Shown here: in pieces, positions 59,056 through 64,000 of the stretch
Position numbering within the stretch: position 1 is the first letter of the stretch
How the letters are laid out: every line of letters begins with the position of its first letter
Assembly (NCBI GenBank): GCA_963827855.1
Contig: CAWHBY010000002.1
Location: forward strand, 3,720,001-3,784,000
Direction of reading: 5' to 3'
From: DTPU01 sp963827855
GTDB taxonomy: Bacteria; Planctomycetota; Phycisphaerae; Sedimentisphaerales; Anaerobacaceae
Length of the DNA: 64,000 nt
Position numbers and translations under genes: made by a program
Notes under the pieces: model-generated
What the model was told of the DNA's origin: nothing
The model's input: the letters and a program-made list of their open reading frames with translations, nothing else
Databases searched by the model: none

Positions 59056-60386
59056 AGCACCCGCAATCATCCAAGCTTGACGAAAAGGAGCTGCTGCGGC
59101 GGCACATTCTGGACCTGGTTGCTCAGTACTACCAGGTGGCTCATGCGCCGCAGCCGTTCATTCCGGGCGTGACGCCCGTCCCCGTCTCCGGCCGGGTGTT
59201 CGACGCCTCCGACATGCAGAACCTGGTGGATTCGGGGCTTGATTTTTGGCTGACGACCGGCCGGTTTGCTGCGGAGTTTGAGAGAGAACTCGCGAGAGTC
59301 ACCGGCGTCCGTGCTGCGACGCTGGTCAACTCGGGATCGAGTGCAAACCTTCTGGCATTGACGGCATTGACCTCGCCAAAGCTGAAGGATCGCCAACTCC
59401 GGCCCGGTGACGAGGTGATCACGGTTGCCGCCGGGTTTCCTACGACGCTCAACCCTATCCTCCAGAATGGGCTGGTTCCGGTATTTCTGGATGTGACGGT
59501 CCCTACGTACAACATAGACGTGACCCAACTGGAAGACGCTGTGTCACCCAGGACGCGAGCAGTCATGGCTGCGCATACTCTCGGCAATCCCTTTGATCTT
59601 GGCGCGGTCACGGACTTCTGCCGCAGGCGTGGCTTGTGGCTTATTGAGGATTGCTGCGACGCTTTGGGGGCAACCTATGCCGGGCGGAAGGTCGGTACCT
59701 TCGGTGACTTGGCCACCTTGAGTTTCTATCCTGCCCATCACATCACCATGGGCGAGGGGGGGGGCGTGCTCACGGACGACCCCAAGCTGAAGACGCTGGT
59801 GGAGAGCTTCCGGGACTGGGGTCGTGACTGCTGGTGCGAGCCGGGCAAGGACAATACCTGCGGGAGGCGATTCGACTGGCAGCTCGGCCAGCTTCCCTTT
59901 GGCTTCGACCACAAGTACAGCTACTCCCACATTGGCTATAATCTCAAGGCGACCGACATGCAGGCGGCCGTGGGTGTATCCCAACTTCGGAAGCTTCCCG
60001 GCTTCATCGAAGCAAGACGACACAACTTCCGCTATCTCCACAATGGGCTGAAGGATCTGGCCGATCACTTGATCATGCCCGAACCTACCCCAAATTCTGA
60101 GCCTAGTTGGTTTGGCTTTCCCATCGCGGTTCGAGCGGACTCGCCCTTCACCCGCGAACAGCTCGTTCGGCATCTCAACGACAAGAAGATCGGGACTCGA
60201 CTCCTTTTTGGCGGGAACCTTCTTTGCCAACCAGCATATCAGAACATCTCCAGGCGGAAGATTGGCGGCCTTCCTAACTCGGATCTTGTGATGAAGCAGG
60301 TGTTCTGGATTGGCGTCTATCCTGGATTGAGCGAGAAGCAGCTTGGATATGTTGTGGATGTAGTGCAGGGCTACGTGAGACATTGA
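59052..60386 (+). CDS. rfbH: CDP-4-keto-6-deoxyglucose 3-dehydrase (E1)
   Basis: 444 residues. PLP enzyme with His in place of the usual Lys ('LSFYPAHHITMGEGGGV') and iron-sulfur ligands 'CWCEPGKDNTCGRRF' together with Cys in 'EDCCDALGATY', as in RfbH/AscC. It removes the C3 hydroxyl with a reductase partner (E3, AscD/RfbI type), which is not encoded in the window. Start at 59052 overlaps the rfbG stop; the open frame upstream is a shadow of rfbG. Confidence 0.96.
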   Translation: MKHPQSSKLDEKELLRRHILDLVAQYYQVAHAPQPFIPGVTPVPVSGRVFDASDMQNLVDSGLDFWLTTGRFAAEFERELARVTGVRAATLVNSGSSANLLALTALTSPKLKDRQLRPGDEVITVAAGFPTTLNPILQNGLVPVFLDVTVPTYNIDVTQLEDAVSPRTRAVMAAHTLGNPFDLGAVTDFCRRRGLWLIEDCCDALGATYAGRKVGTFGDLATLSFYPAHHITMGEGGGVLTDDPKLKTLVESFRDWGRDCWCEPGKDNTCGRRFDWQLGQLPFGFDHKYSYSHIGYNLKATDMQAAVGVSQLRKLPGFIEARRHNFRYLHNGLKDLADHLIMPEPTPNSEPSWFGFPIAVRADSPFTREQLVRHLNDKKIGTRLLFGGNLLCQPAYQNISRRKIGGLPNSDLVMKQVFWIGVYPGLSEKQLGYVVDVVQGYVRH

Positions 60387-60387
60387 G

Positions 60388-61305
60388 ATGCGTTGTCTTG
60401 TGACTGGAGCTTCAGGACATCTGGGATCGCGGCTGGTGCGGCTGCTCGTCGACCGTGGCGAGGAGGTCATAGCCTTGGTGCGTCCTCAGAGTGACCTGTG
60501 GCGACTGGATGGGGTCCTGGATCACGTGACGCTCATCCGTGGCGAACTCGTACAGATAGACGAGATTGCGGATACAATCCGCGATGCGGCGCCACAGGCT
60601 GTCGTCCATCTGGCTTGGCAGGGTGTGACCAGTGAGCAGCGCAATGATCTCGGTCAGATCCGAACGAATCTGAACGGCAGCCTCGCCCTCCTTGAGGTTG
60701 CTCGATTGGCTGGATGCAGGCACTGGATCGGAATCGGTTCGCAGGCTGAGTATGGCCCCTATGAGATTCCTCTCAGCGAAGATTTGCCAACCAGGCCGCA
60801 AACCTTCTACGGCACATGCAAGCTTTGCACAGGGCTGTTGACCCAGAAGCTATGCGGTCTCTATGGGATGACGTTCACGTGGCTTCGTCTGATTGCCATC
60901 TATGGACCGTTCGACGATGATCGTCACCTTATTCCCTCGGTGATCAAGCAACTCCTGACCGATCGGTGCCCTGCCCTCACACCCGGCGAACAAAAGTGTG
61001 ACTATTTGTACGTTGAGGATGCGGCCGAGGCTATTTGCCAAGCCTTGATCCATGAGGCTGGCCTGGGTATTGTCGTCTTGGGATCAGGGCGATTCTGGAC
61101 CGTTCGGCAGATCATCGAGTACATTCGCGACCAAATCGATCCTGCTTTGCCTCTGGGGTTCGGCGAGTTGCCATACCGTCCCGATCAGGTTATGTTCCTT
61201 CAGGCAGATGCGGGCAAATTCAGCCGAGCTACAGGGTGGAAGCCCCAGGTCGATCTGGAGGAAGGATTGGATCGCACCATAGAATGGCACCGAGCACTCC
61301 TGTGA
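60388..61305 (+). CDS. NAD-dependent epimerase/reductase of the rfb set
   Basis: 305 residues, extended SDR: 'CLVTGASGHLGSRLVRLLVD' and a canonical YxxxK in 'FYGTCKLCTG'. It follows rfbH by one base, where CDP-abequose or CDP-paratose synthases (4-keto reductases) sit in known clusters, so reduction at C4 is the likely job; 2-epimerisation or reduction after branching is also possible. It overlaps the transketolase gene by 22 bases. Confidence 0.85.
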   Translation: MRCLVTGASGHLGSRLVRLLVDRGEEVIALVRPQSDLWRLDGVLDHVTLIRGELVQIDEIADTIRDAAPQAVVHLAWQGVTSEQRNDLGQIRTNLNGSLALLEVARLAGCRHWIGIGSQAEYGPYEIPLSEDLPTRPQTFYGTCKLCTGLLTQKLCGLYGMTFTWLRLIAIYGPFDDDRHLIPSVIKQLLTDRCPALTPGEQKCDYLYVEDAAEAICQALIHEAGLGIVVLGSGRFWTVRQIIEYIRDQIDPALPLGFGELPYRPDQVMFLQADAGKFSRATGWKPQVDLEEGLDRTIEWHRALL

Positions 61306-62144
61306 CAGAGAATCGTGCGAAGTCTACTTCGGAGTTTAGTGGTATTGCTGCACTGGCTACTTCCGTGCGGCGTCACTCGCTCAGGATGGTTCATCGCGCC
61401 AGCGCCTCGCATATAGGCAGTTCTCTTTCGATCGCGGACTTGCTTGCGGTGCTGTACGGGGCTGTGCTTCGTATCGATCCCGCTGTACCAGACTGGCCGC
61501 AGCGGGACCGTTTCATACTCAGCAAGGGACATGCTGCCGCTGCGATGTATGCCGTGCTGGCCGAGCGAGGTTTCTTTCCCGTCTCCCGACTAGATACTTA
61601 CTGCCAAGACCTCTCTCCACTCAATGGCCACGTCAACCATCACGTCCCTGGCGTTGAATGGTCCACGGGGTCTCTGGGCCACGGGCTTCCGGTTGGGTGC
61701 GGTATGGCGATAGCTGCCAAGCATGATCGCCTGCCCTATCGCGTCTTTGTACTCTTGAGCGATGGCGAGTTGGACGAAGGCTCCAACTGGGAGGCCATCT
61801 TGTTTGCCCCACACCACCACCTGGATAACCTGGTTGTCATCGTGGACTACAACAAGATCCAGAGTTTCGGCTCGGTCAAGGATGTGCTGGACTTGTCACC
61901 GTTGGCAGAGAAATGGCGAGCTTTTAACTGGGCTGTCCGTGAGATTGATGGCCATGATCACGGACAGATCGCTGAGTCTCTCCACAAGGTCCCTTTGGAG
62001 CAGGGGCGCCCAAGTGTCATTATCGCCCACACCATCAAGGGCAAAGGTGTCTCATTCATGGAGGGGCAGCTCGCCTGGCACTACAGATCGCCGAATGGCG
62101 ATCAGTTGCGCCAAGCACTAGAGGAGTTGGATGCCCGGGGATGA
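61284..62144 (+). CDS. Transketolase, N-terminal (TPP-binding) subunit
   Basis: 286 residues equal to the N-terminal half of transketolase: 'HIGSSLSIADLLAVLYG', 'FILSKGHAAAAMYAVLAE', 'STGSLGHGLPVGCGMAIA', and the TPP/Mg motif 'LSDGELDEGSNWEAILFAP' to 'VDYNK'. It forms one enzyme with the next gene (ATGA overlap). Pentose-phosphate transketolases are usually one chain of about 650 residues; split pairs occur in archaea and in sugar-synthesis clusters. Position beside rfbFGH points to transfer of a two-carbon ketol to a 4-keto-dideoxy sugar. Confidence 0.92.
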   Translation: MAPSTPVTENRAKSTSEFSGIAALATSVRRHSLRMVHRASASHIGSSLSIADLLAVLYGAVLRIDPAVPDWPQRDRFILSKGHAAAAMYAVLAERGFFPVSRLDTYCQDLSPLNGHVNHHVPGVEWSTGSLGHGLPVGCGMAIAAKHDRLPYRVFVLLSDGELDEGSNWEAILFAPHHHLDNLVVIVDYNKIQSFGSVKDVLDLSPLAEKWRAFNWAVREIDGHDHGQIAESLHKVPLEQGRPSVIIAHTIKGKGVSFMEGQLAWHYRSPNGDQLRQALEELDARG

Positions 62145-63052
62145 GGACCGCGTTTATCGAGACCCTCTGTGAAGTGGCGACGGAAGATACCCGTGTCTGG
62201 CTGCTTACTGGCGACCTGGGCTTCTCAGTCTTGGAGCGCTTCTCCGAGCGATTTCCGGATCGATATCTCAATGTGGGTGTCGCCGAGCAGAATATGATGG
62301 GCCTTGCCGCGGGCCTTGCTGCCAGCGGAAAGGTGGTGTTTGCGTACTCCATCGCGAATTTCCCCACACTCCGATGCCTTGAGCAGATCCGTAACGATGT
62401 CTGCTACCATGGTGCGAACGTGAAGATCGTGGCCGTGGGGGGGGGCTTGTCCTATGCCTCACTGGGCTACACGCACCATGGGGTGGAGGACTTGGGCGTC
62501 CTGCGGACGTTACCCAACCTTGTGGTCTTGGCTCCTGGCGACCCCGTGGAGACTCGTCTGGCCACCCGGGCGGCAGCGAAGCATCCGGGGCCGTGCTATA
62601 TGCGACTTGGCAAAGCTGGGGAGCCCGTGGTGTACGCACAGACACCGGTGTTTGAAATCGGCAAGGCCAATGTGTTAAGCCAGGGCCACGACGTGGCTAT
62701 CCTAAGCACCGGAGGCATGCTGCAAACGGCTGCTCAGGCTGCTGCTGTTCTGGAGGCACGTGGCGTCTCAGTGCTGCTGTTGAGCCTTCATACTGTCCAG
62801 CCTCTAGATGAAGAAGCTGTGACCGATGCCGCGCATCGCACGGGTCGCCTTATTACGATTGAAGAGCACGGCCCCGGAGGTTTGGCTGATGCCGTTGCGG
62901 AGGTTCTCTTACGCCGCGGCGTGTCCACGCGCTTTCAACCTCTGCGACTGGGGCGCCAGGCTGTGACCGTTGCTGGCAGCCAGTCCGGTCTGCTGCAGGG
63001 CTATGGACTCTCGGTTGAGGGAGTGGTCGACGCTGTAGTTAGCCTCTTCTGA
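62141..63052 (+). CDS. Transketolase, C-terminal subunit
   Basis: 303 residues: pyrimidine-binding part ('LTGDLGFSVLERFSERFPDR', 'NVGVAEQNMMGLAAGLAASG' with the conserved catalytic Glu, 'HHGVEDLGVLRTLPNL') and the C-terminal domain ('VAILSTGGMLQTA', 'TIEEHGPGGLADA'). It partners with the preceding subunit. Its style is like the DXS/transketolase-like proteins found in LPS clusters. Confidence 0.92.
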   Translation: MRTAFIETLCEVATEDTRVWLLTGDLGFSVLERFSERFPDRYLNVGVAEQNMMGLAAGLAASGKVVFAYSIANFPTLRCLEQIRNDVCYHGANVKIVAVGGGLSYASLGYTHHGVEDLGVLRTLPNLVVLAPGDPVETRLATRAAAKHPGPCYMRLGKAGEPVVYAQTPVFEIGKANVLSQGHDVAILSTGGMLQTAAQAAAVLEARGVSVLLLSLHTVQPLDEEAVTDAAHRTGRLITIEEHGPGGLADAVAEVLLRRGVSTRFQPLRLGRQAVTVAGSQSGLLQGYGLSVEGVVDAVVSLF

Positions 63053-63161
63053 AGGGTCTTCTGCATGCCGCCTGCTGTCGGTGTCCCAGCCTATGGCCTT
63101 GCCCGGGTTGTGTGTCGCAGGATCGCCTTATGCTGCGAGGGCTCCTTTGCACGATGAACGT

Positions 63162-64000
63162 ATGCTTAGCTCGAGGGTGACCGTCATCTTGATGAGTCGA
63201 AATGAAGAGTCACGCATCGATCTGGCAATTAGGAACTACCTCGGGTTGTTCCCCATTGTGGCATCTGATAACCACAGCACTGACAGGACGCGTGATATAC
63301 TCAATGCGTATGGAGTGAGAGTCCATTTGCACGATGGTCCAAGGCAAGAATCACGGGAACTCGTAGAACACTTCTATAGCATTGCAGATACGCCGTACAT
63401 CATCATGGGCTTGGCAGGGGAATTCATGCCGTTGCCACTCTTGCAGAAGTTCGCAGAGATTGCTGAGACGGATGCGTATGATATCGTTCTGAATACCCGG
63501 AGAAACATAACGCAGGGAGTCTCATACTTCGGCTGGTGGCGAGAGGTGGGTAGCACGCTGCGTTTCTTCAAGCGAGGTTCTCTGAACCTTGACGAGCTCC
63601 GGATACATCAGCTCTTCAAGCCTGTCGTTCCGAATCATCGTGTTCTCAGAATGGGGGTCGAACCTGAACTTTGTATCTACCAATTGCGAGAGTATGATAC
63701 TGTCAGAACGACGCAGGTCAACTTGGACTACGGAGTTCAGGAGGCTGATCAGCGATTCAAGGATGGAACCTCCTATACTGCCTGGGAGGCAGTCAAGCGA
63801 ATCATCCTTCTTCATGCCTATTTCATTTTCCGCGGTGGGTGGCGTCGGGGCCGACTGGGATTCAGGGAGCTGTGGAGCGGTACGGTCTTGATAACCATCA
63901 TCTATTGGCGAGGGAGTGATCTTCGCCATCATATGACACGAGAAGATTGTGCTAGGGCGAACAGGGCGTATCGGATCGAGTTGTTGCGTAGGTTCAACGG
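63162..64000 (+). CDS. GT2-like glycosyltransferase, incomplete at the window end
   Basis: The frame is open to the last base (279 residues seen). 'VTVILMSRNEESRIDLAIRN' and 'VASDNHSTDRTRDIL' match the beginning of GT-A family 2 enzymes of the LPS-core WaaE/KdtX kind, where the Asp residues bind nucleotide. The second half ends in a hydrophobic and basic region ('FIFRGGWRRGRLGF', 'LWSGTVLITIIYW') resembling a membrane association segment. The most likely start is the ATG at 63162. GC is lower than in the rest of the window. Confidence 0.75.
   Translation, partial: MLSSRVTVILMSRNEESRIDLAIRNYLGLFPIVASDNHSTDRTRDILNAYGVRVHLHDGPRQESRELVEHFYSIADTPYIIMGLAGEFMPLPLLQKFAEIAETDAYDIVLNTRRNITQGVSYFGWWREVGSTLRFFKRGSLNLDELRIHQLFKPVVPNHRVLRMGVEPELCIYQLREYDTVRTTQVNLDYGVQEADQRFKDGTSYTAWEAVKRIILLHAYFIFRGGWRRGRLGFRELWSGTVLITIIYWRGSDLRHHMTREDCARANRAYRIELLRRFN

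Overview
The window looks like the chromosome of an uncultured Planctomycetota bacterium, most likely Phycisphaerae-like. The reasons are the many Asp-Pro-Asn (DPN) turns in secreted and TPR proteins, a right-handed beta-helix protein with a 'VDPNSPRPAGNGSSW' entry motif, a PilZ protein and SLBB/Wzi surface-polysaccharide genes. It is GC-rich (roughly 60-65% by eye in the first 45 kb, clearly lower in the last 15 kb) and very compact: many neighbours overlap by ATGA or TGATG, and several convergent pairs overlap at their stop codons. The taxonomic placement is inference.

Layout. 1-4 kb: the end of an FtsX-like permease, an ABC ATPase with a truncated permease, and two damaged-looking envelope genes. 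3.8-13.2 kb: housekeeping and metabolism (TSUP exporter, trpC, DUF1844 protein, smpB, trypsin-TPR protein, HAD phosphatase, acyl-CoA dehydrogenase with etfA and etfB). 13.2-14.0 kb: a long gene-free stretch that looks like a structured RNA ending in a terminator-like helix. 14-27.5 kb: mutY, a zinc-ribbon protein, a frameshifted giant beta-helix protein, a signalling group (HPt protein, NarL-type regulator, PAS histidine kinase), pyrE, purB, a PilZ protein, pssA and psd. 28-45.5 kb: one long co-directional sugar-modification cluster (aminotransferase, isopropylmalate-synthase-like enzyme, E1 alpha and beta subunits, three B12-type radical SAM enzymes, a HemN-like radical SAM enzyme, three NAD-dependent epimerases, a DegT/RfbH-like PLP enzyme, an RmlC-like epimerase, a heptose-kinase-like GHMP kinase and a sugar-phosphate nucleotidyltransferase). 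46-64 kb: surface polysaccharide assembly (two tandem Wzi-like barrels, Wza-like SLBB exporter, asparagine-synthase-like amidotransferase, GT4, Wzz-like protein, the CDP-3,6-dideoxyhexose genes rfbF-rfbG-rfbH, a reductase/epimerase, a split transketolase and a GT2-like enzyme running off the end).

How it fits together. The hddA/hddC-like pair suggests an activated heptose, which the epimerases, RmlC-like enzyme, PLP enzyme and radical SAM enzymes would modify. The rfbFGH plus split-transketolase set suggests a 3,6-dideoxy-4-keto sugar that could receive a two-carbon branch. Wza, Wzz, Wzi and the glycosyltransferases would build and export the polymer.

The most unusual signal is a set of short tandem repeats, all with a seven-base unit but from several unrelated sequence families, sitting exactly at gene borders from 4.6 to 45.6 kb, often as inverted pairs able to form hairpins. 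They appear to supply stop codons, replace Shine-Dalgarno regions and encode an N-terminus, and they are densest around a small four-helix-bundle (S23/IVP, bAvd-like) gene. A separate palindromic MITE-like element lies at the 5' end of one wzi copy.
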